Shown here in pieces: positions 21,971 through 33,473 of a stretch of DNA of 64,000 nt. The stretch's first letter is position 1, and each line of letters starts with the position of its first letter. Location of the stretch: the NCBI GenBank assembly GCA_011947345.1, contig JAAVTG010000554.1, positions 1,736,001-1,800,000 on the forward strand, written 5' to 3'. The notes beneath the pieces are model-generated. The model was not told where the DNA came from. It made no database searches and saw only the letters and a list, made by a program, of their open reading frames with translations. This stretch comes from Phytophthora quininea. Lineage: Eukaryota > Oomycota > Peronosporomycetes > Peronosporales > Peronosporaceae. Position numbers and translations under genes: made by a program.

Positions 21971-22827
21971 AATAACCTAGTTAAATACAGAGAGCTGTCG
22001 CGGGGAGAGGAAGAATTCAAAGTGGCCGATGTCCCGGTCATCGTGCCCCAAGAAAACGCGCCGTTATTGCGACCGTCGATCGATTTTGCAAACCGCCAAT
22101 CACTTGGAGTTTGTATGTCGCAGCGTGTTTTTTCCGCCAAAAACGAGAGGCTGGATATCGACCGGGCGATCGCTTGGCTGCCTGGCGATGAGGTCTTTGG
22201 GGGCATTGCGTTGGGATCGATGGAAAGCGCTATGGCAGATAGATGGCCTTGGAAGTGGTGGTTGATACTGAGCTTTGAGGTCTTGGATTGCACTTTCGCT
22301 GCCAGATCTTTGGCGGTTGATCCGCTGCACCCGACAAGCACATGGAGCGCAAGGCGCAAATGGCCGGGAGTAACGCCGGCTGGACAAGGCTGTCGCGACG
22401 GCCAGCGAGACCAGCCCTCGCTTTCGTTGGTGCATGACGCGCATGACGCGTGCCCTATCGCGTGTCTCTATTGCTTCAACTGTGTGACCCGTCAATGGTC
22501 AGCCAGCGGAGTTCGTTTGACGTCGACCTTGCTCGCGAATTGCTGCTCAAGTCGATGACCTCCATGTGCTTCGTAGTGCTTGACATGCGTCGTTGTCTCG
22601 AAAGAACCTTGCTGGACCAAAAGCGTCTGCAGTGGTCACGCTAAAGTGCAATGCCGCAGGGATCCGCATCTGAAGCGTGGTCTTCATCTTCTTGAAGATA
22701 CCCTTCGGGTTTAGAATGTAGCCATCTCATTTGTAGCCATTTCAATTTCGATTCATTACACTTGATTTCCTCATACAAACAATCTGAAATTCCCCCTCAT
22801 CTTCCATCGGCGAAGCTCTTCCTGACC
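21971..22827. other. 857-bp divergent intergenic region
   Basis: Lies between the coiled-coil gene (minus) and MIOS (plus). Open frames on both strands are short, lack motifs and have no good start. Nothing coding is supported. Confidence 0.45.
22751..22768 (+). promoter_or_regulatory. Oomycete initiator-like element of MIOS
   Basis: ATTCATTACACTTGATTT is close to the oomycete core promoter (TCATTYYNCAWTTT, initiator plus flanking region) and sits 60-77 bp before the MIOS ATG, the usual distance. Confidence 0.5.
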
Positions 22828-25800
22828 ATGAGCAAGCGCACCGTGGTCGAGTGGTCTCCGCACGACGCGTCGCTCTTCGCCGTGGGCGCCGACAACCTGC
22901 GGCTGTTCGAGGTGGCCACCTCCTCCTCCGACTACGTGGATGAGGCTCCGCACAGCCACGCGCCGCTCACGACGCAGCGCAAACGCACCTTCCGCGTTGT
23001 GCGCATCAACGCCAAAGTCTCGCAGCTCAAGACGCTGCAGTGGTATCCGTTCGACAACAAGCCGCTGCTGATCGCCACCGGCACTGGCTCCGGCAAAGTG
23101 CTGCTGTGCGATTTCGAGGACCCGCGGGCACGCGTTATGCGCGAGTTCCTGCCCAAATACAGTCGCCCCTGCCACGCCATAGCCTGGAACCCGTCGGTGC
23201 CCCACCAGTTGGCGGCAGGCTTCGAGAAAGTCCGCAGCGACTTTTGCACTCTTGTGTGGGATTTGAACACTGCCAACAGTGCAGCCACAGGACCAGGAGG
23301 CCTCACCAGCAGTAGCAGCAGCGGGAACATTGAAGCGCTCGTGGACCAAGAGGACAGAGGCAGGAAGGAGGCTGCAGCAATGTAGGAAGTGCCACCGTCG
23401 GGGTGGGGGCGGGTGGGGGTTCGTAGTTGGTGACAACAAGCCTGTGCACGAACTGGCCAACTCCGAGGCCACGATGGCGCTGTCGTGGGTGCCGTCGCAA
23501 CCGACGTGTTTGGCTACTGGCACGGGCTTCAAGTGGCTGCGAGTGTATGATTTGAGGACCAAAGGATCGTCGCCGATGAGTGTGGTGGCTCACAATAAGG
23601 CGGTGCTGGGAGTGGTTTTGACCAGCACCGACCGCACATGCTGGCGACGTACAGTGACGCCCCACAGGAACCAGTAAAGGTGTGGGATATCCGCCAGTTG
23701 GAGTCGTCGTCGGGGCCGCTATTGTCACTGTACCAGACCAGCAAGAACTTGGCGCAAGTGTCTTGGTGTCCGTCCAAACCGGGCATTCTTGTGACGGCCT
23801 CGACTGAAGAGAAGTGGGTGTCATTGTGGGACGTCAACAAGCAGGAGAGCGGCTCCACGACGCTGAAAAAGCCGTTCCGGAGACGCTACACGTCCGAACC
23901 GCTGACCTCTTTTTCGTGGCAACATGTAGACTCGCCATCGCGCATGCAGCGCGCAACGAATGCTGGCAAAAGCAGCCAAGCGCAAAAGCATCAGCTCACG
24001 GCGGCGGCGTTTCCGAATCGTCTGCTGACTGCTTCAGTTACGGGAGAGCTGGGAGATATCTCGGTGCATGACGCTATGCCACTGTCATTGTCGTCTCACG
24101 GAGCTGTGACCTTCGGCTGCGGTAAGTTATTGTTTGGCGGCTCTGTGAGTGGCCCTGGCATGGGAACGTCCGCAGTGACTCGGATGGCACTAGAGGAAGA
24201 AATACAGTCTGGTGCCCGTGTGGAAGAGGATATCTCAAATGACATGTACAAGCTAGCCAAACAGGGATACTCCATCGGGCTGTCCAAGAACTTGAAGCTT
24301 TTTAATGACTCTACTACACGCGGTCGACAATTGCGTAATTTATGGCTGTGGGTTGACCAAGTGGAGGCACTTCGTCGGATCCGAGCCTCTCGTGTGGAGC
24401 AATCTCGATCTTCCAGTAACGGTCTCGGAAATAACACTGTTAACGCTGTTATGGCTGGTCCTCTACGTGGATGGCCTGTTGACCCCAACACGCTTGTCAC
24501 TGCTGGCGTGAAGAACTTGTTAGTAGTAACTGGGAAACTCCTGCAGCTGCGCAAAAGAATCGGCGCGAGGAGAACCAGAAAGTATTGTGTCTGTCATGAA
24601 GACTGACCAGGTTCTTGGTTGTCAGTACTTTGAAGGGCCTGGACGAAGACTGGGTTTACTGGCTTGCAACTGGGACCCAGACAACGGCCAGAGTGGATCT
24701 CGAAATTCGTCATCAGGAGTCGGTGGGCCGGGCCTCGATAACGCAGCGGGGAGGAACATGCATCGAAGTAGCTCGAGCATCTGGAACTCGCAGAAGCAGT
24801 ATGATGACAACACACACTTCGCAAACAGGTCATGGAACGAGAATGCGCGTCACGAACTGCAGAACATTCTGAACCGGTGCGAGTTGGAAGGCAATTATGC
24901 TCGAGCGGCGGCGCTAGCTGTATTTCATGGCGACTTAAACGCAGCAGTCACTTTGCTGCAAAGGGAGCTACATGGTTGACACAGATGCAACACCTAAACG
25001 TCGGAGTATCATCTACATATTCCCCAGACCTGCTGCAGCTCATTGCGATGTCTGTGGCAGGATATTCAGCCTCGATTGCAAGTGCAGGAGGTTTGTCGCT
25101 GTGGTCGAATATGACCCAGCAACTACTGAAGCGGAGTGAGATCGTGTCGCAAGCTAACCCGCGATACTTTCACGCGATGCTTTCGTTCTTGTGCGCGGCA
25201 AGCGCTTCCTCCTCATCCAACTCGGCAAATATGAATGCTGCTCGGGGTAGTCAGCAACCACCTCGTCGTGGGGTCGGAGGCAATGGGGAAGTGTTGACGG
25301 TCTAGCTGCGTTTGCGGGGGCGAGACCAGCGAGTGCTGGAGTCTACTCTGCCATTCTCAACGACATCACTCTGCCACTAAGTGACAAACTAGCGTTCGCA
25401 TGTCGATACCTCCAAGCAGAAGATTTACTTGCGTTTGTTGCACAGCATGAAGAAGACAGCGAACAGTATGGACGCTTGGAAGGATTGATTGTGACTGGAG
25501 TCAATGGAGATGGAATTCGGCTGCTACAGAAGTATCTGGATATGACAGGCGACATCCAGACGCTTGCTTTGCTTGCTGCGCGGCTGCCATCTTCGTATGT
25601 GGCGAAGGCGCATCCGTTGGAGAATTGGATTCAAATCTACAAGGACCTGCTCAATCAGTGGCAATTGTTCCACGAGCGAGCTCGCTTCGACGTGGGTCGC
25701 TCACAGTTAGAGGATCTCCTCAACGGATTCGCCGCTTTTTCTCGGGATTTTGATGCAGAAGAGCTTCAAGCAGAACTTTCAGCGCCGTCGACGCTGTCTG

Positions 25801-26760
25801 TCCCGCCACAGCTGTTTGTTCGCTGCAATTTCTGCAATGCATCGCTGTCTTTGGCGAGCTTGCTTCGTCTCGGCGGATCGCACTCGTCGTGGCTAAACCG
25901 CGCTAAACCGAAGTTGGCATGTTGTCCGACGTGCCGAAAACCCCTTCCTCAGTGTGCCTTGTGCTTGCTCCCATTTGGATCTTTGAATCCTTACTTCGAA
26001 CTAGCGCACCGACGATCAAGGCAAACGTCTGAGGCTGTCAATTCCTTGGTGAGTAGTGTGGCGGCAGACAACGGAGGCGTCTTGAAGGAGCCTAAATCCG
26101 GCAAGAATGAGTACGAGAACCTGGCGCAATTGTCCAGTATTCCGTTTGTAGAATGGTTTACGTGGTGCCAATCGTGCAAGCATGGAGGCCACGCACATCA
26201 CCTGGCAGACTGGTTTCAGGCTCACACTGTGTGCCCAGTTACCGACTGCGATTGCCACTGCCAACACTTGGATCTGCCGATCGTGGGTGATGACAAACAA
26301 TCTAAGATCATTGAGCAACAGCGAGCTAATGCGGCTGCTGCCGCTACGCAGCGTGCACCTGCAGGGAAAAAGAAACAGCAGCAACATCTTCAACAGCAAA
26401 AGCAGCACCAAGATGCGAATGTGCCGATGCGGGGCAACAAAAGTCCTTTGTGGAGAAACAACAGCAGCAACAAATGTCGATGGGGTCCCAGAGCTCACAG
26501 CACAGCTTTGCGTCGTCTACGGTGATTGGTACGAGCTCAACGTATCGTTCCTACTCTTCGGCTCAACTCCGTCCGAGCGGTTCTGCTGCTGGATACCCCC
26601 ACCGTTCTCATTGTCGTCTAGTGCTTCTGTGGCGAACCTCTCAACTGTAGCGACTGGAGCTGGCAGCAATGTTAGCAGCGGGACGGTTAGTGATGGGATC
26701 GCCCTTGGAAACAAACTTGATCTATTGGATAAGGACAAGGGCAGCTACCAGTACATGTGA
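22828..26760 (+). CDS. MIOS: GATOR2/SEA complex subunit MIOS, many frameshifts
   Basis: N-terminal WD40 propeller (VVEWSPHDASLFAVG, CHAIAWNPSVPHQLAAG, ALSWVPSQPTCLATG, VSWCPSKPGILVTAS), a helical solenoid (RLEGLIVTGVNGDGIRLLQK, DMTGDIQTLALL) and the C-terminal zinc-binding domain (CNFCNAS, CCPTCRKPLPQCALC, WFTWCQSCKHGGHAHHLADW, CPVTDCDCHCQ) are diagnostic of MIOS/Sea4, which activates TORC1 from the lysosome by opposing GATOR1. Gln/Ser-rich inserts make it longer (about 1,310 residues) than the human protein (about 875). At least nine single-base losses break the frame: about 23365, 23400-23426 (G runs), 23633, 24520, 24575, 24963, 25285, 26452 and 26598. Every shift has the same direction. 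No introns are needed. Biologically it is most likely intact. Confidence 0.9.
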
Positions 26761-26827
26761 GGCACAGCAATGCACAAGGTACGAGCTACTATGGATGGAA
26801 AATGGCAAAATGTTGGCCTCGTTTTGA

Positions 26828-27601
26828 TCACATTTGCAACGAGAGCGAGTTGGGGATACCCAGGCGGGAGACTCGGCGGCTGTAGTCGTCCATGATCTCC
26901 TGTTCGCTGGTGCCCAACCGCTTGATTGCCTTGTCTCGATGCAGCTGCTCGTCGTTGAACCCGAACATGAACTCGACCTTCGAGTTCGGCTCTTGCTGGG
27001 AGACTCCAGTGTAGCGACGCAACTCCTCGCCGCGGGTGATGTCTTCATCGCAGATGCCCAACTTCTTCATCCCTTTTTCCTTTTTCAGAATGTCGGCGTT
27101 CACACCTAAGCGTTCCAGCGCGTGGTGACTGACCCCATCGACCGAATACGTGATACGCCGTTTACTCGGCTGAGTTCCAGCGCCTGGGGCGCCCAACATT
27201 GGTGGCGACTGCGACGGATAGATCGGCTCCATGTTGGCTGTCAGTGCCCACGACACATTCTCAAGCTTTGAAGCACTCATGGGGTGATCTAACTGGGCTT
27301 GTTTTGGTGGGATGTTTTCCGTGGCCGGCGATTTCTCTTCGATCGGAGAGGTAGGTCTTGGAGACTTGTTGGATCTTGCAGACTTGTTGGATCTTGCAGA
27401 CCTGGCTGCTGGAGACTTGCCAGAGCTTGATGGCCTCTCGTCGCACTCTCCGAGGTTTAGCTTCAGTTCGGATCGAGGCGTGCGAGCTCGGAGCGACCGT
27501 CGTCGAGTCTCGCTATGGTCCGAGACTTGCTGCGGCAAATGGTCAGGTGGAGAAGATGCACCTTCGCCGTCGATCACCTCCGCGCCGTCGTGTGCTTCCA
27601 T
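26828..27601 (-). CDS. Unknown basic/disordered protein
   Basis: Intact frame of 257 residues from ATG 27601 to TGA 26828. The N-terminal half is disordered and Arg/Ser/Pro rich (RRRSLRARTPRSELKLNLGE). The C-terminal half has two related helical units, HALERLGVNADILKKEKGMK and AIKRLGTSEQEIMDDYSRRV, joined by LGICDEDITRGEELRRYTG. No known family comes to mind. A perfect 18-bp tandem duplication lies inside it. It converges on MIOS (stops 67 bp apart). Confidence 0.7.
   Translation of the reverse strand: MEAHDGAEVIDGEGASSPPDHLPQQVSDHSETRRRSLRARTPRSELKLNLGECDERPSSSGKSPAARSARSNKSARSNKSPRPTSPIEEKSPATENIPPKQAQLDHPMSASKLENVSWALTANMEPIYPSQSPPMLGAPGAGTQPSKRRITYSVDGVSHHALERLGVNADILKKEKGMKKLGICDEDITRGEELRRYTGVSQQEPNSKVEFMFGFNDEQLHRDKAIKRLGTSEQEIMDDYSRRVSRLGIPNSLSLQM
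27363..27398. repeat. Perfect 18-bp tandem duplication in coding sequence
   Basis: GACTTGTTGGATCTTGCA occurs twice head to tail. On the minus strand it duplicates a six-residue SARSNK-type unit; being a multiple of three it keeps the frame. It looks recent because both copies are identical. Confidence 0.85.
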
Positions 27602-27701
27602 CACGTGGCCAAGGGCTCAATTAGCTCCGAGGCGACGACAGCAAGATGAAATATGTGGAAAGAAATCTTTCGGTTTTAGGCGACGATTTGCTTGAAACGC
27701 A

Positions 27702-30593
27702 TCAGGAAGCGACGTTCAGGCACAACAAGGCCGATGCTCGCTCCCAATGTGTTATCTCAAGGAAGACCTGGACGTCTAAGAGTTGGATGAGGACGTCGTC
27801 GTTGCAGGTGGCCACGGAGAGCTGCATGTATTCGCCAGCAATCCATTCCAGCGGAGGCAGATAGAAAACCACCTCACGACTGCCGCGCACTACGCCATGC
27901 AAGTCGAGATATGTGCCCTCGACGACAAGATGGCTGGTGTGAGGGTCCCAACAACTGGATCGCAGGAGCTGCCACCAATATCGCGTTTTCAGAGCATCGA
28001 ACCTGTCGCCGACTCTAACAGAGAGATCGACGGGGAGCTGCACACGGGCCAGCAGTCGATATGTTCCGCTTGTGTGGACGTACAATCTGTGAATGATGCC
28101 TTCCCACAAGAACGAGGACGGATGAACTTGCTGATCTTCGATGTCGATAGAATAGCTCGCTTAGCCTTCATTTGCCACTGAATCGTGGTGCCAACGAGGT
28201 CTCCTGGGATGCTGGCGAGAAGATGACGTTTGTCTTTCGGCTTCAAAGCACAGCATGAAGAGATGACTGTGTTAGTCGCAGATTCACGCATTGTCGAGTT
28301 CTGCGTACATGGTGCTGGATGAGAGCCACGTCTTTGACGAAGAGCTTGACTTGCTGAACGACGTCTTTAAAGTTGCCGTTGGTGAAGCCAAGAACGAGCG
28401 ATAAGGTGTCACCACTATCGCAGTATGCAACTGCTGAATTGAGAGCGTAAGTGGAACCTGAGGCATATCAAGTTTGACATGAGTTACCACGCTCGACATG
28501 CCACAGATAAGCTCAATTTTACCGTCTCCATCCAGAGGGAAACACACTGCGGCCGCTTCATCCTCGATGGACCCTTGAACATCGCACTTGCGGTGAACCA
28601 GCACCCTCCATATCATTTGACTTTCGTCTTTGGAGCTCGACTGTTTCTTCTTCACTGCCATCTTCCACTTCAAGCTGTATCGACCACTTTTTACGATCTT
28701 GCTTCGCCATACTGTTGTTCGTTGTGACTGTAAATAATTTCCGTCCTTGGGCTGAGTGGCTGCTGCTTTCCTCCAGCAGTCGAGGCGTCCATGGATTTTG
28801 AAGTTGGTGGCTCACCACTTATCGAGTCGAGCAACACTTGGTCGTCAGCGATACGATTCCTGTCCAGCGAAGCCTGCAGCACGTTCGCTTGAATATTATT
28901 CGCACCAAGACTGCAAAATCAACTCGTCGTCAAGACTACCATGGATAAACATATCAAAACTTCGTACCTGTGTAGCATCCCCAAGGTACGAAGAGCTCGA
29001 TGGTCGATGATGGCATCTCTCAGCAAGTTCAACACTGCGTTATCCTGCTGTGGGTCGGTTGGGATAATTTCATTTTTGAGAGATCAAGGCGAGTGAGGAC
29101 GTGGTTCTTGGCCAACAAAGTGATCACGTCGGTGGCAGCATCCGCACGGATATCGTTGTGGCTGAGGTTGAGATCCGTCAGACGATCGTTTTCTCGCAAA
29201 GCTCCTAAAATCGCTCGTGCGCCCATGGATTTGGTGCGGTTGCATCGCATGTTCAGCTGTGTCAGTGTAGCATAGTCCTGAAGCCTCAGTGCTGCCGCAA
29301 CCACCTGAGCCCCGGGATTCCGACGAAAGCGAACGATAGGTCCAACGCAGTCAACCGGTTTGCCATCGCGACCGTATTGAGCACCACTTTTCTGGAGATC
29401 TCGGCGTAGCATAAACTTAGCGACTGGAGACTGCTGTGCTTGCCTCTTTGCTGAAGCTGTTCGGCTAAACATTCGCTGAATTCAATGGCAGCGGTCGTCG
29501 GTTTGTCTTTGACTGGTCTTGCCCGTGGGGCTGGCTGGGTCGCGTTCTGTGTGGGCTGATCGATAGCACTGAGACGAAAACTCAAGAGAGTAGAGTTCAC
29601 AGCAATGGCTGGCAACAAAAGTGAGCGGAACATGGTAAATGGAAGTAGTGCACCTTAATTTGGCCTTACCTGTCGCGAACAACCGCGCAATTTCAACTGC
29701 ACTGCCGCCATCAGCAAAGAAAATATTTCCATGCAGATCAAGCGAGAGCAACTTCACTTGATGGCGAAGACGCTCGCAGATTGTGCGTGCTGCTAATTTC
29801 CCCAGCAAGTTTCGTGACAAGTCCAATGCTTGAAGTCCAGAGCAGCTCATCAGGTCTCCTACAGCAAGTGCGCACATGTTAATCGGGCTCGTGGAATCGA
29901 ACAACAAACGTCATGTCCGTACGGATCTCCTTGCAGCCGCAGTCGTCAAGCTGGTTGTTTGCCAAATTCACGGAGCGTAACTCGCTGAACAAGAACAAGT
30001 TTTTACTCAGTGTGCGCAAGTGCTGTGTGTTCAGTCCTTGGCTCGAGAGGATCAACGATCGGATATCTCGAAGCTGCACTGGATTCACCTCCACGAAGCA
30101 AGCACAAAAGTGTTTCTGGGCCATCTCTTCTTTTGACGGTGGCTGAATTGCTGGCTGCGATTGCTTTGCAGTACGTTGGCCAGCAGCTTTACGGTCAATT
30201 TTTTTGTGTCGCGGCTGCGTGACGCCTTATCGTTTTGGTCATCACGGAATTTGCTTGTGCCGATAAGTCCATCCGAGTCCTCGACTTGGTCTCGAAGTTG
30301 ATTCTCCAAGGTCTCCAGATATTGCTCCTTCTTCACAAGAGCTACAAGAACAATAACACGTTGTCAGAACAGCAGCAATATAGAGCACACGGCATCCTAC
30401 TCCGAATTTCTTGAACCAAATCTTCATCCAAGTTGAGGTCCATTGCATCGTGTTCGCTGTTCTTATCTCCACCGCCAAACTCTGGCGGAATCGAGTGCGA
30501 CGGTGAAACTTGCGCTCGGCGAGCCAACGGCGAAGGCGCAGGGGAAATTGACAGAGCAAGTCGCCCCCGAGCTCCAGGTTTTCGTCTACTCAT
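27702..30593 (-). CDS. Leucine-rich-repeat protein with unassigned C-terminal half
   Basis: Six exons: 30401-30593, 29923-30341, 29670-29858, 28968-29608, 28309-28910, 27702-28240; introns are 57-68 nt, with all GT-AG sites seen. After a disordered start (MSRRKPGARGRLALSISPAP) and a short coiled coil come ribonuclease-inhibitor-type LRRs: LRSVNLANNQLDDCGCKEI, LQALDLSRNLLGKLAARTI, LTDLNLSHNDIRADAATDV and, across the junction at 28911-28967, LGANNIQANVLQAS. The C-terminal half (27702-28650) has alternating hydrophobic beta-strand pattern (GTYRLLARVQLPVDLSVRVG, GSREVVFYLPPLEWIAGEY), not recognised. Frame losses: T run 30199-30205, C run about 29310-29313, T run 29073-29077, about 28450 and 28155, plus one near 28680. 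Role unknown; RI-type LRRs usually bind proteins (Ran, actin or capping regulators). Confidence 0.72.
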
Positions 30594-30886
30594 CGATACC
30601 ACCAAAATCTTGTGGCGATATCCTTGCACCAGCGACGTTTGGAGTCGACGCCATTCCAGTCGGCATTGCAGCGAACACGTCACGTGGCAGTGCCAGCAAG
30701 AGTTAAAACGTAAGTGCTGCTTATATTTACATTACCAGCAGCCCAAGGCGGTCAATACGCCGCCCTGATAGATAGATATATAGCATAGATAGAGCAACCA
30801 ACACCCAGCGGAGCCTACGGAGCCAGCTGAAATACACACATGTGCGTGAGGGTGTAGACAGGCATTTCCCGCCCGCCTGGTTGGAA
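30594..30886. other. Spacer between LRR gene and bZIP gene
   Basis: Contains the bZIP 3' UTR and LRR promoter, both minus strand. A 69-codon minus-strand frame (30727-30936) with one hydrophobic stretch overlaps the bZIP end and is not supported. A short ATAGATAGATATATAGCATAGATAG microsatellite lies at 30770-30793. Confidence 0.4.
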
Positions 30887-32011
30887 TCAGGAAGAGGTTT
30901 GGCACTGCTCGTCCGTGACGCCGCTGTCCGCCCCATAAATTGAAGATACCAGCACGCTCAAGCGGCCGCGGAGACGGTCGTTGCGCTCACGCAGATCGTG
31001 GACAGCCTGTCAACAGAGTCACATCCAAAAGCACATCTGTTAGCGTTTGCCACAGTCCCAAACCAACTGGTCGCCATCGTTACAAACCTGCTGGCTTTTT
31101 TCCAGGACGAGCTTCTTGCGGAGACGAGCTCTCCGCGCGTGCAGCCTGTTGCGTTCTCGACGTACTCGCTCGCGCTCCTCCTTGGAGCAGGCGAGCAGGT
31201 TGCTGGCGGTCGAAGCGTACGGTCGTTTGCCGTTGCCGTTGAGCTGCGAGCCCACACACGTGCAGGCCTCAGCGGGGGCGTCCTTGTCGTGACAGACACA
31301 GGCTTTCTCATGCTCGTGCTCGTGGTCCACGTCCTCGCTGTCGTGGCTGCTCTTGCTCTCACAGAGCTGACCGTCCTCGTCTCGGTCCTCGTTGGCGTCG
31401 ATGCCGACCTGTTCCAGCTTGTGCACGCAGGGCTGGTCGGACGCCTCTCCGAGCGTCAGCAGCGACACGGCCGTGGCGTGGAAGTCGTAGGCCTGTTTGA
31501 GCAGCTCGTACTCGTCCTGCAGCGCCTCGATGCGCTCCTTCAGGCTCTCCAGCAGCTCCCTCTTGCGGATCCTGGTGCGCTGCGCGTGGAGGCGGTTGCG
31601 CTCCCTGCTGACGCGCAGCTTCTCCTCCTCTCCTAGTGGGGAGTGGCTGGCGGCGGCAGGCTCTGTGTGGTCCTCTGGCTTCTCCTGACTGGGCGAGTCC
31701 AACTGCAGAGGAGACAGCGACGTCTGCACCTCGTTCTTGGCTGTGGGCGTGTCCTTCTTGACGGGCGACGAGCTGGGAAACTCGCTCAGCGCTGGCTGCA
31801 CGCTCGTGGGGGTGCGCAGACTGGGCGAGTCCTCGGGCAGCGGCAGCGTGCGCGGCTTGGGCACGGGCACGCCAAAGTAGGCGGCCATGTCCTCCTCGTA
31901 GCGCTCGCGCTGCTCCTCGCTCTCGTAGGCGAAGTAGTTGCCCAGGCAGGCGCCGCCGAACAGCGGCCCGAGGGGCGGCAGCACGATGGTGCGGCCGGGC
32001 TCTGCGGTCAT
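30887..32011 (-). CDS. Transcription factor with two bZIP domains
   Basis: Two exons, 31088-32011 and 30887-31006, intron 81 nt, no frame break; 347 residues from the only in-frame ATG (32011). The first bZIP has basic region RERNRLHAQRTRIRKR and zipper LLESLKERIEALQDEYELL; the second has RRERNRLHARRARLRKK, whose zipper continues over the splice junction with AVHDLRERNDRLRGRL. Both keep the DNA-contact Asn and Arg (N-x7-R). Between them lie His/Glu/Asp-rich and Cys/His clusters (HEHEHEKACVCHDK) that might bind metal. The N-terminus is Pro/Ser/acidic and may activate. Two complete bZIPs in one chain are rare; it could bridge two sites or form intramolecular pairs. Confidence 0.88.
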
Positions 32012-32524
32012 ATAGTTTTCGAGCTCGAGGTCTTCCTGGGGGCGGTGAGGCGGATTGAATAGTCGGTGGCTGGCGCTGACGTATGGAAAGCGCCGCGGTG
32101 CGCTTCTCTGCAGGCAGGAGTGATGGTCGTACCGGATTTCATCCAATACGAAAGACACGCAGATCCCCTACTCGCCGTGCAGCAACGGGACACGTACGTC
32201 AGCCAGCCACGGCAGCCATACAAACACCAAGTGAACAGGCGAGTCGCGCGTGGAAACGTCGCGGGCGCTTGAATTTCCCGCTTAGGTGCGGCGACCCACA
32301 CAACAAGAAGCCAGCTTGCGGGCTGATCACGTTGGTGTTGGCGGTCTGCCTCGGCGAGACGCTGCGTCGCCTTCAACCACATGCCCGCCGCCGAGCTTAC
32401 CATCCCAGCAGCACGCCACGCCACGCTCGACGGGCATGATACACGCTGTATCAATGGAAACCCCGACGAGATCTTGTAGCCTATAAATAACTGCACATTG
32501 ACGGCCGCGCCCTTTCATTCAGCC
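32012..32524. other. 513-bp divergent promoter region
   Basis: Between the double-bZIP gene (minus) and a coiled-coil gene (plus). Short open frames on both strands are not supported. A CAAT-like and several GC-rich blocks occur but nothing specific apart from the initiator near 32510. Confidence 0.4.
32508..32522 (+). promoter_or_regulatory. Initiator-like element next to the 32525 start
   Basis: CCCTTTCATTCAGCC resembles the oomycete initiator (YTCATTY). It lies immediately before ATG 32525, implying a very short 5' UTR or that the real start site is slightly upstream. Confidence 0.35.
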
Positions 32525-33451
32525 ATGGAGATGAGCCCGTCGGCTTCAACATGCCGCGCGGACATCGCCGACACGCTCCGGCGCCTGCGCGAGGAGGCCG
32601 ACGCGAGGCAGCAGCACGAGCACGAGCAGCGCGTCTTGCAGCGGCAGCGCACGCGCAGCCTCGTGCGCGTCACGCAGCTCGACACGCGCGACTGCGAGAA
32701 GATAGCGGCCCACTCTGGTCGGTTTGGCAATGACTGCGACTTTCTAATTCGATGCACCGGGACTGACGTGGCCAATCAATAGCGTACGCAACGCACTTCA
32801 ACCAGCGGGCAACTCTGCTGGAGCAGCTGCAGACACTGCAGCGCCGCTACCAGAGCGTCAAGAAGCGTCTGCCCGAGATTAAGGACCGCACAGAGCGCCA
32901 CGAGCGACTGCAGCACGCCAAGACGTCGAGGGACGAGCAGGCGGCGCCGCTGAAGCAGCAGCTGCAGCGGGTGGAGAGCAACGCACCGGAACCGGTGCGT
33001 CCTGGCAGCGCTGCGCATCCGTCAACGTGTAAACGAGCTGCGACGCCCAATGGAGTGGCGTCGGTGACGCTCCCGGACGTGGTGAGCAAGACGCAGCTCA
33101 AGGCGGACAAAGTGACGGCGAAAGTGTACGAGAAGCTCATGCAGCAGATCCGCGCGGTTAAACAGGAGCGGCGAACAATGCTGGACCCATTTGAAGCGAA
33201 CTTGAAGGTACTGCGAGCAGCTGAAGCATCGGTTGGAGGTGGTTGTTGATGCGTGTGGTGTGCTGTGTTTATTACAGCTTGCTCGCCTTTGGGATCGTCT
33301 GCATGACACGGCGAGGTGTTTGGAGAATTACGAGGCTGCGTGTGGAGAAATGAAGGAGAAACATTTAGCTCAGATCCCTCCAGAGATGGTGGAGGAAGTG
33401 CTGGAAAAGCAGAGACTCCGGGTAGGAATGCTTGTGCAGGTGTTAGACTGA
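32525..33451 (+). CDS. Coiled-coil protein, unknown
   Basis: Three exons, 32525-32717, 32783-33207, 33278-33451, total 792 nt, 263 residues, no break. Nearly the whole chain is charged coiled coil: DTLRRLREEADARQQHEHEQ, LLEQLQTLQRRYQSVKKRLP, and after the second intron LARLWDRLHDTARCLENYEA and EMVEEVLEKQRLRV. Intron 1 begins GTCGGT and has branch-like CTAAT; intron 2 begins GTACTG and ends TTACAG. No family is recognised. A cytoskeletal or flagellar role would suit it, but that is a guess. Confidence 0.75.
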
Positions 33452-33473
33452 GAAGTATTAACACGGATTGCCC

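Noticed and set aside
22100..22495. 132-codon minus-strand ORF in the gap before MIOS
   Set aside because: Starts with TTG, basic and motif-free, and sits in the divergent promoter interval.
21242..22558. 438-codon plus-strand ORF opposite the coiled-coil gene
   Set aside because: It is antisense to a clean coiled-coil frame; composition is Val/Leu/Asp-rich from GC-biased codons read backwards, with no motif.
28691..28882. Separate small gene starting at 28882
   Set aside because: Its first codon is GTG and the frame continues upstream into an LRR unit through a clean intron; it is an exon of the LRR gene.
31040..31088. Read-through end of the bZIP ORF (VCNDGDQLVWDCGKR)
   Set aside because: Intron sequence: donor GTTTGT at 31087 and acceptor at 31007 restore the second zipper.
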